Assembly: GCA_026393675.1 (NCBI GenBank)
Contig: JAPKZQ010000040.1
Location: forward strand, 62,001 to 126,000
DNA: 64,000 nucleotides
Reading direction: 5' to 3'
Origin: Acidobacteriota bacterium
GTDB lineage: Bacteria; Acidobacteriota; Vicinamibacteria; Vicinamibacterales; JAKQTR01
Positions 9,519 to 16,758 of this stretch are shown in pieces. Positions within the stretch are counted from its first letter, which is position 1; each line of letters begins with the position of its first letter. The translations under genes were made by a program, and so were the position numbers. The notes beneath the pieces are model-generated. The model did no database searches and had not been told where the DNA came from. It saw only the letters and a list, made by a program, of their open reading frames with translations.

Positions 9519-10211
9519 TCAGCGACTCGAGCCCGCGTGCATCGGTTTGTGGAACAGCGTCTCCCGCTGCCGATGGGTCAGCAGGAAGGACTCGTCGACC
9601 TCCAGATTGGCCAGGAGCAGCTGCACATCGCGACTTGACCAGAGCCGGTGCGGTCCCTGTGCGGCCGGATAACTCCGATGACGCAGGTGGTGTTCGTCGA
9701 CCATCACGTACTTCCGATAACGCTGCTCGTTGGATCGAATCGTCGAGAAAACAGCCATGCCCATTCCTCCCGGTTTGAGCATACGCGCCAGCTCAGACAG
9801 CAACGCCGCCGCCGCCGGCTGTGAGAGATAGTCGATCACGTCCCAGCAGAGAATGCCGTCGATGCTGCTATCAGGATGACTGAACCGGGTAGGCAGTTCC
9901 GCGCAGATCTCGGAGTCGCGACGGTCTTTCATCAAGCGGTCGATATCCCCGAAGACGTTTTCGATGTGGAGCTTGCAGCCAAGCAAATCACCAAGCAGCG
10001 CCACGTTCTCGCCCACGACCGGCCCGAGGTCGACGAGAACAGGCGCCTCGCGGCCGCGCATGACGGAAAAGAACCTGGGCAACGCCCGCGACAGGTGCAC
10101 TGCGCCGTCGGCCGCATCGCCCAGTTCCGCGTAGTCGAGCGTCCCACGCAGCGACGCGCCCAGGCGCGCCAGCCAGCCGGTCAGCGAGCGACGGTTCTCG
10201 CCGTCCGACAC
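9519..10211 (-). CDS. SAM-dependent methyltransferase, class I
   Basis: A 230-residue protein starting at GTG 10211, preceded by AAGGAAG. The SAM-binding strand is APVLVDLGPVVGENVALLG. The later DGILCWDVIDYLSQP and ELARMLKPGGMGMAVFS match motifs II and III of Methyltransf_11-type enzymes. The first motif reads DLGPVVGEN rather than the usual E/DxGxGxG, so the glycine loop is slightly altered. The substrate is unknown. It lies between the acyl-CoA dehydrogenase and the bactofilin gene on the same strand. Structured repeat copy A fills the interval upstream of it. Confidence 0.78.
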   Translation of the reverse strand: MSDGENRRSLTGWLARLGASLRGTLDYAELGDAADGAVHLSRALPRFFSVMRGREAPVLVDLGPVVGENVALLGDLLGCKLHIENVFGDIDRLMKDRRDSEICAELPTRFSHPDSSIDGILCWDVIDYLSQPAAAALLSELARMLKPGGMGMAVFSTIRSNEQRYRKYVMVDEHHLRHRSYPAAQGPHRLWSSRDVQLLLANLEVDESFLLTHRQRETLFHKPMHAGSSR

Positions 10212-10237
10212 GCCAGCTTCCTTTCTGACTCAGTGCG

Positions 10238-10354
10238 TCGACTCGCAACGACGGTTGCGTATTCTTGCGAGGCGATCCCGTGAAGAATGCTCGCTCAGCA
10301 CTGAGTCCTGAGGGAATAAGTTCGTTGTCGAACTTATGAATCAAAGGACTCAGG
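10238..10354 (+). repeat. Dispersed structured repeat, copy A
   Basis: One of three ~120-bp related sequences (others at 33943-34062 and 35858-35978). The shared core reads TCGCTCAGCACTRAGTCCTG. The outer stem is CTGAGTCCT (10301-10309) pairing with AGGACTCAG (10345-10353). An inner 8-bp stem TAAGTTCG/CGAACTTA closes a TTGT loop. The right end overlaps the last codon of the bactofilin gene. In the other copies the third base pair of the outer stem is A-T instead of G-C, a compensatory change. Confidence 0.8.
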
Positions 10355-10805
10355 CACCAGTGCCGGGCTCGGCTTGCCCGACCGCAACCGGCACACGCGT
10401 TTCCTGGAGAACTCCCATCGCCGACGATGGACTGGTGGGCTGCCCTTTCCGCTGCATGTCGATGCTGCCGCGGAAGTGCGCGCCCTCGGCAATCGCAACC
10501 CGCGGCGAGACGATGTCGCCATCGACGGAACCGTTCTCGCGGATTTCGACCCGCTCGCTCGCATTGATGTTGCCCGCCAGTTCGCCAAGGACAACGACGG
10601 ACTTGGCAAACACATGGGCCTTGACGCGGCCGTCAACGCCGATCGTCAGCGTGTGATCCCGCAGTTCGACTTTACCTTCGACATGTCCTTCGATGGTGAG
10701 GTCCTCACTCCCGTTGAGCTCACCATTGATGACGACCGACCGCCCAATCAGTGCGACGCCGCGGTCCGCTTGTGCTTTTCCAGTGGGTGGTGCCTCGGGT
10801 GCCAT
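10350..10805 (-). CDS. Bactofilin
   Basis: A 151-residue bactofilin, a self-assembling cytoskeletal beta-helix protein. The start at ATG 10805 has an AGGAGGG site upstream; a longer open frame extends further but lacks such a site. The core from about residue 20 to 115 shows repeated short strands separated by glycines: IGRSVVINGELNGSEDLTIEG, then VEGKVELRDHTLTIG, VKAHVFAKSVVVLGELAGN and VEIRENGSVDGDI. These are the hydrophobic repeats that stack into a right-handed beta helix. Such proteins form nucleotide-independent filaments at the membrane and shape cells or recruit cell-wall enzymes. The Pro-rich tail is typical. Confidence 0.9.
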   Translation of the reverse strand: MAPEAPPTGKAQADRGVALIGRSVVINGELNGSEDLTIEGHVEGKVELRDHTLTIGVDGRVKAHVFAKSVVVLGELAGNINASERVEIRENGSVDGDIVSPRVAIAEGAHFRGSIDMQRKGQPTSPSSAMGVLQETRVPVAVGQAEPGTGA

Positions 10806-11020
10806 GTCCTTCTGTCCCTCCTGGCCCACGAGACGGCGGGGCCGGCCGGAACGCTTCACTCGCGCATCAGTCCGGCGCACAGCTGTCGAGCGGGCGCCTG
10901 CCGCGCAGTATATGGAACGCTTTCGAACCTTGTCTAGTCCTTTCATTTCCATGGGTTAGCGTTCCATGCAACATCCCCATCGGTGGGAGGCGCGAAACAT
11001 CCAACCATGTCGGCTGCAGG

Positions 11021-11073
11021 GGTGGGCCCCTGTGCCCACCCGAATCACCTCGGGCAACCACGGGGGGTTGCCC
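11021..11073. repeat. Pair of REP-like hairpins upstream of the cysteine desulfurase
   Basis: Two adjacent palindromes lie in the 502-base gap between the bactofilin and the cysteine desulfurase. The first has GGTGGGC/GCCCACC arms (11021-11040); the second has GGGCAACC/GGTTGCCC arms (11052-11073). They resemble widespread intergenic repetitive palindromes rather than a terminator, since no T-run follows. No open frame of interest overlaps them. Confidence 0.6.
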
Positions 11074-11128
11074 CTACACCCCGCACGTCGGCGAATCTGT
11101 CGTAGGGGGCGGTTCACCGCGCCCTGCC

Positions 11129-11267
11129 CTGGATTCCGGCGTTCGCCAGAATGACGAAGGAAAAGCGTCATGCCGGCGGAAGCCGGCATCCAGTCCTGCG
11201 GTCACCTGACCACGAACCCTCCTAACCAACGGCGTCTCTCTGGATTCCGGCGTTCGCCGGAATGACG
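11129..11267. repeat. Cluster of three REP-like palindromes (GGATTCCGGCGTTCGCC type)
   Basis: Three 28-bp units: 11129-11156 (CTGGATTCCGGCG...), 11166-11193 (inverted, CGTCATGCCGGCG...) and 11240-11267 (direct). Each has CCGGCG/CGCCGG-type arms and ends in ATGACG. Further units lie at 12540-12597 and 13762-13789. Alternating orientation and confinement to gene gaps are typical of REP/RAYT-type elements. No RAYT transposase gene is in the window. The rest of the gap 10806-11307 holds nothing else I can support. Confidence 0.75.
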
Positions 11268-11307
11268 ACTAGCGGGCCTCCGGCGCGAATGGTATCGTTG
11301 GATCATC

Positions 11308-12489
11308 GTGCGCATCTACATGGATCACAACGCCACGACCCCGGTCGAAGCCGAGGTTGCTGACGCCGTATCGGTCGCCTTGCGGGAGCAGTTCGGCAAT
11401 CCGTCAAGTGTCCACTCGTTCGGGCAGCAGGCTAAATCCGCGCTCGATGAGGCACGCGATCGGGTGGCGTCCCTGCTCGGTGCATCCGCCTCCGACGTCG
11501 TGTTCACGGGTGGCGGAACCGAAGGCGATAATCTCGCGCTGCGCGGGCTGTCGGGGCTGCCGACGATGGCCTCCAGACGGCACATCGTGATGAGCGCGAT
11601 CGAGCACGAAGCCGTGCGCAACACGGCCAAGGCGTTGGCCAGGCAGGGCTGGCGGGTCACCGAGGTCCGGGTCGGTCCGGTGGGAGTCGTCGCGCCCGAC
11701 CAGTTGCGACGCGCCATGCAGCCAGATACCGCCGTCGTGGCGGTGATGCACGCCAACAACGAGATCGGCACGATTCAGCCCATCGCGGAGTTGGCTCGCA
11801 TCGCGCACGAAGCGGGCGCCCTCTTCCTGACCGACGCGGTCCAGTCGGCCGGCAAGATCCCGGTTGATGTCGCGGCGCTTGGCATCGACATGCTGACCAT
11901 CTCGGCCCACAAGTTCGGCGGTCCCAAGGGCGTGGGCGCCATCTGGATCCGACGCGGCCTCAGCTTGAGCCCGATCCTGACCGGCGGACGGCAGGAGAGA
12001 GGCCGCCGCGCCGGTACTGAGAATGTCCCGGCGTTGGTGGGCCTGGGTGTCGCCGCCCGGGTGGCGAGCGAGCGTCTGGCCTCCGCCAACAGCCAGATGA
12101 CGGCCCTGAGGGATCGTCTCGAGCACGGCATCCTCGAGCGGGTACCTGGCACAACGGTCAACGGCGATCGCGAGAGGCGCGTGCCCAATACCACGAACAT
12201 CAGTTTCGAAGCCGTCGAAGGCGAGTCGCTGGTCATCGCGCTCGATCTCGAGGGTATCGCCGTGTCCACGGGATCGGCTTGCTCGTCGGGCACGCTCGAG
12301 CCCTCCCACGTGCTGCGCGCACTCGGCCTGCCCGCCTCTCGCGTCCAGAGCGCGATTCGATTCAGCCTCGGCCCGCCGACCACCGGCGCCGACGTCGATC
12401 GCGTCCTCGACGTCCTGCCGCGTGCTGTCAACCGCCTGCGGCTCCGCGGCGACAGTCGACTGCGCCTGCGCGAAGACACCCGATCATGA
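11308..12489 (+). CDS. Cysteine desulfurase (NifS/IscS family)
   Basis: A 393-residue PLP enzyme that removes sulfur from cysteine as an enzyme-bound persulfide. The start is GTG 11308. The PLP lysine is K202 in SAHKFGGPKG, and H105-type and N-region motifs (SAIEHEAV, MHANNEIGTIQPI) are present. The catalytic cysteine is C325 in STGSACSSGTLEPSH; the short loop with SSG marks the class I IscS/NifS type. Its neighbour is mnmA, which needs such a desulfurase as sulfur donor, so the pair probably supplies 2-thiouridine in tRNA. The last residues (RLRLRGDSRLRLRE) are a short repetitive tail. Confidence 0.93.
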   Translation: MRIYMDHNATTPVEAEVADAVSVALREQFGNPSSVHSFGQQAKSALDEARDRVASLLGASASDVVFTGGGTEGDNLALRGLSGLPTMASRRHIVMSAIEHEAVRNTAKALARQGWRVTEVRVGPVGVVAPDQLRRAMQPDTAVVAVMHANNEIGTIQPIAELARIAHEAGALFLTDAVQSAGKIPVDVAALGIDMLTISAHKFGGPKGVGAIWIRRGLSLSPILTGGRQERGRRAGTENVPALVGLGVAARVASERLASANSQMTALRDRLEHGILERVPGTTVNGDRERRVPNTTNISFEAVEGESLVIALDLEGIAVSTGSACSSGTLEPSHVLRALGLPASRVQSAIRFSLGPPTTGADVDRVLDVLPRAVNRLRLRGDSRLRLREDTRS

Positions 12490-12539
12490 GTGGCTAGAAG
12501 TCTTCTATGGGCCTCATCTTGCCGAATGAAGCAACACGT

Positions 12540-12597
12540 CGTCGCCCCGGCGAACGCCGGGGTCCAGGTCTGGATGCCCGCGTTCGCGGGAATGACG
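12540..12597. repeat. Two REP-like palindromes between cysteine desulfurase and mnmA
   Basis: Units at 12540-12567 (CCCCGGCGAACGCCGGGG core) and 12570-12597 (CCCGCGTTCGCGGG core), arranged head to head and ending in ATGACG on the right. They belong to the same family as 11129-11267 and 13762-13789 but have diverged arms. Confidence 0.7.
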
Positions 12598-12668
12598 AAC
12601 TGGATGTGCCTCTTCCTGCGCCAATCGTCGGCAGGAGCGCTCGGCGGCTTGAGACGGAGCTTCACTAG

Positions 12669-13736
12669 ATGCGAGTTGTCGTCGCGATGTCCGGTGGTGT
12701 GGATTCTTCTGTGGCCGCTGCCCTGCTTGTCGACGCGGGACACGACGTGATTGGCGTGTCGATGCAGCTCTACGATCAGGAACAGGGCGACGCGCGTTTT
12801 GGGACCTGCTGCACCATCGATGATCTCCACGACGCCCGCCGTGTGGCCGCCGGACTCGGCATCCCCCATTACGTGCTCAATCTGGAACGTGAGTTCGACG
12901 ACGTCGTGGTCGACAATTTCGTCCGGGAGTACGCTGCCGGGCGAACACCGATTCCGTGCGCCCACTGCAACAACGAACTGAAGTTCGCCACCCTCGTTGA
13001 GAAGGCGGCCGGGTTTGGCGCCGAGATGGTCGCCACCGGGCACTACGCCCGTGTCACCAGCGGAGACGACAATCTGTACCATCTGTGGCGCGGCCTTGAT
13101 GACACGAAGGATCAGGCGTACTTCCTGTTCGGCCTCACCCAGGTGCAGCTGCAGCGAGCCCTGTTTCCGATCGGCGAGATGCGAAAAGTCGACGTCCGCG
13201 CGGCCGCTCGAGCTCGGGGCATTCCGGTATCCGACAAGCCCGACAGTCAGGAGATCTGTTTTGTTCCGGACGGCAACTACGCGGCCGTTGTCGAGCGCCG
13301 CCTGCCAGGCGACGTCTCAGGAGCGATCGTCGATCTGTCTGGAGCAGTCGTCGGCCGGCACGAAGGTGTGCATCGGTTCACCGTCGGGCAGCGGAAGGGC
13401 CTGGGCGTCGCCCTCGGCGAACCAGCCTATGTCGTGAAACTCGATGCCGCGCGACGGATGGTCACAATAGGACCGCGGTCGGCAATCGAGCAGGACTCGC
13501 TCACCGCTTCGAGCGTGAACTGGATTACCGGTGCGACACCCGGCGGTCTCCTTCGCGTGACCGCGCAGATACGCCACCGGCACGCCGCTGCCGACGCGAC
13601 AGTCACACCAATCGGGGACGACCGGGTCCAGGTGCAGTTCGACCGCGCCCAATCCGCGATGACACCCGGACAGGCGGTCGTGTTCTTCGACAGGGATGAG
13701 GTTCTCGGAGGCGGCTGGATCGACTCAGAGCCCTGA
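12669..13736 (+). CDS. mnmA: tRNA-specific 2-thiouridylase MnmA
   Basis: A 355-residue ATP pyrophosphatase that adds sulfur to U34 of tRNA-Lys, -Glu and -Gln. The PP-loop SGGVDSS lies at residues 8-14. The two catalytic cysteines are C97 in [11 protein letters not shown] and C197 in [11 protein letters not shown], as expected for MnmA. The C-terminal half ([19 protein letters not shown], then the beta-barrel) is complete. The neighbouring cysteine desulfurase would supply the persulfide. The window also carries tRNA-Lys(UUU) and tRNA-Glu(UUC), both predicted substrates. Confidence 0.96.
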   Translation: MRVVVAMSGGVDSSVAAALLVDAGHDVIGVSMQLYDQEQGDARFGTCCTIDDLHDARRVAAGLGIPHYVLNLEREFDDVVVDNFVREYAAGRTPIPCAHCNNELKFATLVEKAAGFGAEMVATGHYARVTSGDDNLYHLWRGLDDTKDQAYFLFGLTQVQLQRALFPIGEMRKVDVRAAARARGIPVSDKPDSQEICFVPDGNYAAVVERRLPGDVSGAIVDLSGAVVGRHEGVHRFTVGQRKGLGVALGEPAYVVKLDAARRMVTIGPRSAIEQDSLTASSVNWITGATPGGLLRVTAQIRHRHAAADATVTPIGDDRVQVQFDRAQSAMTPGQAVVFFDRDEVLGGGWIDSEP

Positions 13737-13761
13737 GCCCCGACCGTTTATTTCCTTGATG

Positions 13762-13789
13762 CGTCATGCCGGCGAACGCCGGCATCCAG
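13762..13789. repeat. REP-like palindrome between mnmA and trxB
   Basis: A single 28-bp unit with ATGCCGGCG/CGCCGGCAT arms around AAC, lying between the convergent ends of mnmA and trxB. It belongs to the family seen at 11.1 and 12.5 kb and could help end transcription from both sides, though no T-run is present. Confidence 0.65.
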
Positions 13790-13830
13790 ACGGCGTGGGG
13801 CCAGGCACCAAGTCCTGTCGATGTCTCGTG

Positions 13831-14757
13831 CTATTGGCCCTCGAGGAAGCGCTCGGCGTCGATGGCCGCCATGCAACCTGAGCCGGCGGCCGTGATCGCC
13901 TGCCGGTACTTGTGGTCCTGGACGTCGCCGCACGCAAACACACCCGGCACACTGGTCTTGGTGCCGTCGTGTGTACTGATGTAGCCGTTGTCGTCCAACA
14001 CGAGGGAGCCTGAAAACAGCGACGTGTTCGGCGTGTGGCCAATGGCCACAAACACCCCATCCACCGGAATCTCACGGGGCACGCCGGTCTCGACGTCACG
14101 AAGCACGATGCCCGTGACCTCGCCTTTGCCCGTGTCCTTGATATCCTCGACCACCGAATGCCAGGCGAACTCGATCTTTGGGTTCGCCTGCGCCTTGTCC
14201 TGCATGATCTTCGACGCGCGCAGGCTGTGGCGACGGTGCACCAGCGTCACTTTCGACGCGAACTTTGTCAGGAAGATGGCTTCCTCAAGTGCGGAGTCTC
14301 CCCCGCCCACCACGGCGATGGGCTTGCCGCGATAGAAGAACCCATCGCACGTCGCGCACGTCGAGACGCCGTGGCCCATCAACGCGCGCTCCGCGGGAAG
14401 CCCCAGCAGCTTCGCCGAGGCCCCGGTGGCAATGATCAGCGCGTTGGCGGTATACACCGTCCCGTCGGCCGTGACGGAGAACGGCCGATTCGACAGGTCC
14501 ACCTCTGTGACGTCGCCCTGCAGGATGTCGGCCCCGAACCGCTCGGCCTGGGCCCGCATCTCCGCCATCAGATCGGGGCCCATGATGCCGTTCCTGAATC
14601 CCGGGAAGTTCTCGACTTCCGTGGTCATCATCAACTGTCCGCCCGCGAGCAGGCCCTCGATGATCAACGGGTTGAGATTGGCGCGCGCGGTGTACACGCC
14701 AGCCGTCAGGCCAGATGGTCCCGAACCAATGATGATGACGTCCCGAGTCGTGTCCAC
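13831..14757 (-). CDS. trxB: Thioredoxin reductase
   Basis: A 308-residue flavoprotein that reduces thioredoxin with NADPH. The FAD motif [13 protein letters not shown] lies at residues 8-20. The redox pair is C134-A-T-C137, followed by [23 protein letters not shown], which is the NADPH site. The C-terminal [23 protein letters not shown] is diagnostic. The start is GTG 14757 with a GAGGGA site upstream. It follows trxA on the same strand after 31 bases, a natural operon of enzyme and substrate. Confidence 0.97.
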   Translation of the reverse strand: MDTTRDVIIIGSGPSGLTAGVYTARANLNPLIIEGLLAGGQLMMTTEVENFPGFRNGIMGPDLMAEMRAQAERFGADILQGDVTEVDLSNRPFSVTADGTVYTANALIIATGASAKLLGLPAERALMGHGVSTCATCDGFFYRGKPIAVVGGGDSALEEAIFLTKFASKVTLVHRRHSLRASKIMQDKAQANPKIEFAWHSVVEDIKDTGKGEVTGIVLRDVETGVPREIPVDGVFVAIGHTPNTSLFSGSLVLDDNGYISTHDGTKTSVPGVFACGDVQDHKYRQAITAAGSGCMAAIDAERFLEGQ

Positions 14758-14788
14758 CGTAATCCCTCGCGAGGCCAGCCAGGGCCAT

Positions 14789-15124
14789 CTAGCCGGCGAC
14801 GTGCGGCGTCACCATCTTCTTCAACTCATCCTTCGAAACCAGTCCAATCGACTGATCCACCGCCTGTCCGCCCTTGAAGAGCACCAGCATCGGAATCGAC
14901 CGTACACCGAACCGGCTTGGGGTCGTGGGGTTCTCGTCGACGTTCATTTTGCCGACGATGAGCTTGCCGTCGAACTCCGCCGCCAACCCGTCAACCGTCG
15001 GCCCGAGCCGAAGGCAGGGCTGGCACCACTCCGCCCAGAAGTCGACCAGAACCGGCACGGTCGCGTTTTTGATGGTCGATTCGAAATTGCTGTCAGTAAT
15101 CGTCTGCACCTTGTCTGAAGCCAT
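14789..15124 (-). CDS. trxA: Thioredoxin with WCQPC active site
   Basis: A 111-residue thioredoxin of standard length. It has the [13 protein letters not shown] motif with redox cysteines C34 and C37, the cis-proline region [12 protein letters not shown], and the family's usual strand/helix order. The active site reads W-C-Q-P-C rather than the canonical W-C-G-P-C; glutamine in the second position would change the redox potential or pKa. trxB follows 31 bases downstream. The cytosolic disulfide-reductase role follows from the family. No signal peptide is visible. Confidence 0.93.
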   Translation of the reverse strand: MASDKVQTITDSNFESTIKNATVPVLVDFWAEWCQPCLRLGPTVDGLAAEFDGKLIVGKMNVDENPTTPSRFGVRSIPMLVLFKGGQAVDQSIGLVSKDELKKMVTPHVAG

Positions 15125-15206
15125 TGCTCGCCTCGCTGTCTGTCTTCATTGCGGCCGGACCCGACTGTCCGGCCTCCTTCAATGATTCACTTTCCCGCCG
15201 TTGGAT

Positions 15207-16661
15207 TCAAGAATGCATTGCGCGCTGGTAGGCTCTCACGTATTCGCGGGCCGATACGGCCCAGGAATGGTCCTGCTTCATGCCAGCCACCTGGATCTTC
15301 CGCCACACGTCCTGGCGCCTGAACACCTCGATCGCAGTCTGCAGTGTGGTCTGCATCGCCTGCGGCGAGTACTCGGCAAACTTGAAACCGGTCCCTTCTC
15401 CCGTTGTCACGTCTGCCTGCTGAACCGTGTCGTCCAGCCCACCTGTCGCCCTCACGACTGGAACCGTCCCGTACCGAAGGCTGTACATCTGGTTGAGTCC
15501 GCACGGTTCGAACTGCGATGGCATCAGGAAGATGTCGGCGCCACCCTCAATCAAGTGCGCCAGTTCCTCGCTGAAGCCCACCGTCGCCCACACGCGATCA
15601 GGATGCTGTGCGGCAAGCCTCCGCCACATCCGCTCATATTTCGGCTCGCCGGCCCCAAGGATGATAAACGTCGCGTCCAGACGCATCAGGTCGGAAGTCC
15701 CCGCCTCGATGATGTCGAGGCCCTTCTGGTCGACCATCCTCGACACCATGCCAACGACCGGGCGCGTCATGTGTTCCGTGGTCTTCATCCCACACCGCTC
15801 GAGCAAGGCCTTCTTGATGACCGTCTTACCCGACAGGTCCTTTGCCGTGTAGGACGCGGGAAGCCACCGATCGGATGCCGGATTCCAGACGGCCGTATCG
15901 ATGCCGTTGGGGATGCCAACCAGCACGCTGCTCCGCTGCTGCAACACGCCGTCGAATCCGCATCCGTGTTCTGGGGTCAGGATTTCCTGCGCGTAGCGCC
16001 GGCTGACGGTCGTCACGACGTCCGCGAAGCAGATGCCCGATTTCAGGAAACTGACCTGTCCCCAGAACTCGAGCCCCTCGCCGGTGAACGACTCCCATCC
16101 GAGATCGAGGGCTGGCAGCGCCTCAGCGGCAAACAGACCCTGGTACGCCAGATTGTGGATCGTGAAGACGGTTGGCACATTTGCGAGCGTCGGGTCGTTC
16201 TGGTACCGATACTTCAGGTACGCCGGCACAAGGCCGGCCTGCCAGTCGTGGGCGTGCACGACCGAGGGGCGCCAGCCCAGGTGGGCGGCCGTCTCAAGTC
16301 CCGCTCTGGACAGCACCGCGAAGCGGCGGTCGTTGTCAGGATAATCGCCGGCCTCACTCCCGTAGATACCCTCCCGGTCGAAATAGTCCGGACAGTCCAC
16401 CAACCACACCCGGACGCCGTCGTCGTGAATGCGCTGCACCACTCGCAGATCCGGCGCGCCCGGCCAAGCACCCGCGCTGAACCGGACGACCTCGGCCCCA
16501 TCGTCGATGCCACGGTAGCGTGGCATGACGACTGTGACGGCGCAGCCCAGCCGAGCGAGCGCCGACGGCAACCCGCCACCGATGTCGCCGAGGCCGCCGG
16601 TCTTCGCGTACGGCAGGGCCTCCGACATCACCATCAATACGGCGGGCATCGCCTTCTTCAC
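15207..16661 (-). CDS. glgA: Glycogen synthase (ADP-glucose type)
   Basis: A 484-residue GT5 enzyme that adds glucose from ADP-glucose to an alpha-1,4-glucan. The N-terminal KTGGLGD motif (K20) binds ADP-glucose. Other family blocks are HAHDWQAGLVPAYLK, TIHNLAYQG, the second KTVIKKALLERCGM region and MPSQFEPCGLNQMYSLRYGT, which contains the C-terminal catalytic glutamate. The start is a GTG followed by AAG AAG GCG. It is not beside other glycogen genes here. A terminator for the upstream TonB receptor separates the two units. Confidence 0.95.
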   Translation of the reverse strand: MKKAMPAVLMVMSEALPYAKTGGLGDIGGGLPSALARLGCAVTVVMPRYRGIDDGAEVVRFSAGAWPGAPDLRVVQRIHDDGVRVWLVDCPDYFDREGIYGSEAGDYPDNDRRFAVLSRAGLETAAHLGWRPSVVHAHDWQAGLVPAYLKYRYQNDPTLANVPTVFTIHNLAYQGLFAAEALPALDLGWESFTGEGLEFWGQVSFLKSGICFADVVTTVSRRYAQEILTPEHGCGFDGVLQQRSSVLVGIPNGIDTAVWNPASDRWLPASYTAKDLSGKTVIKKALLERCGMKTTEHMTRPVVGMVSRMVDQKGLDIIEAGTSDLMRLDATFIILGAGEPKYERMWRRLAAQHPDRVWATVGFSEELAHLIEGGADIFLMPSQFEPCGLNQMYSLRYGTVPVVRATGGLDDTVQQADVTTGEGTGFKFAEYSPQAMQTTLQTAIEVFRRQDVWRKIQVAGMKQDHSWAVSAREYVRAYQRAMHS

Positions 16662-16681
16662 GGCAAACAGTTTAACATCGC

Positions 16682-16751
16682 GATGTACAAAACAAACGCC
16701 CCGGAGAAGTGAGTCCCCGGGGCGTGAAGAGTCGCCTGGTTCGCCAGGCGA
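16682..16751 (-). terminator. Double hairpin with T-run after the first TonB receptor
   Basis: Read on the minus strand, an 8-bp hairpin TCGCCTGG/CCAGGCGA with a 4-base loop (16732-16751) comes first. A 9-bp hairpin ACGCCCCGG/CCGGGGCGT (16696-16725) follows, and then TTGTTTTGT. The second hairpin plus the T-rich tail is a good intrinsic terminator just after the receptor stop at 16759 and before glgA. Confidence 0.8.
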
Positions 16752-16758
16752 GAAACAG

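Noticed and set aside
11775-13082. A 435-codon minus-strand frame across the cysteine desulfurase and mnmA
   Set aside because: It is antisense to two well-supported enzymes and includes a REP cluster; no motif or ribosome site.
11129-13789. Possible CRISPR-like array
   Set aside because: Repeats are palindromic, alternate in direction, and are irregularly spaced around genes; there are no uniform spacers or cas genes.
15201-16712. A 503-codon open frame on the + strand opposite glgA
   Set aside because: Its composition (Arg, His, Pro, Val rich without motifs) is that of the antisense of a GC-rich gene; glgA on the minus strand has full family motifs.
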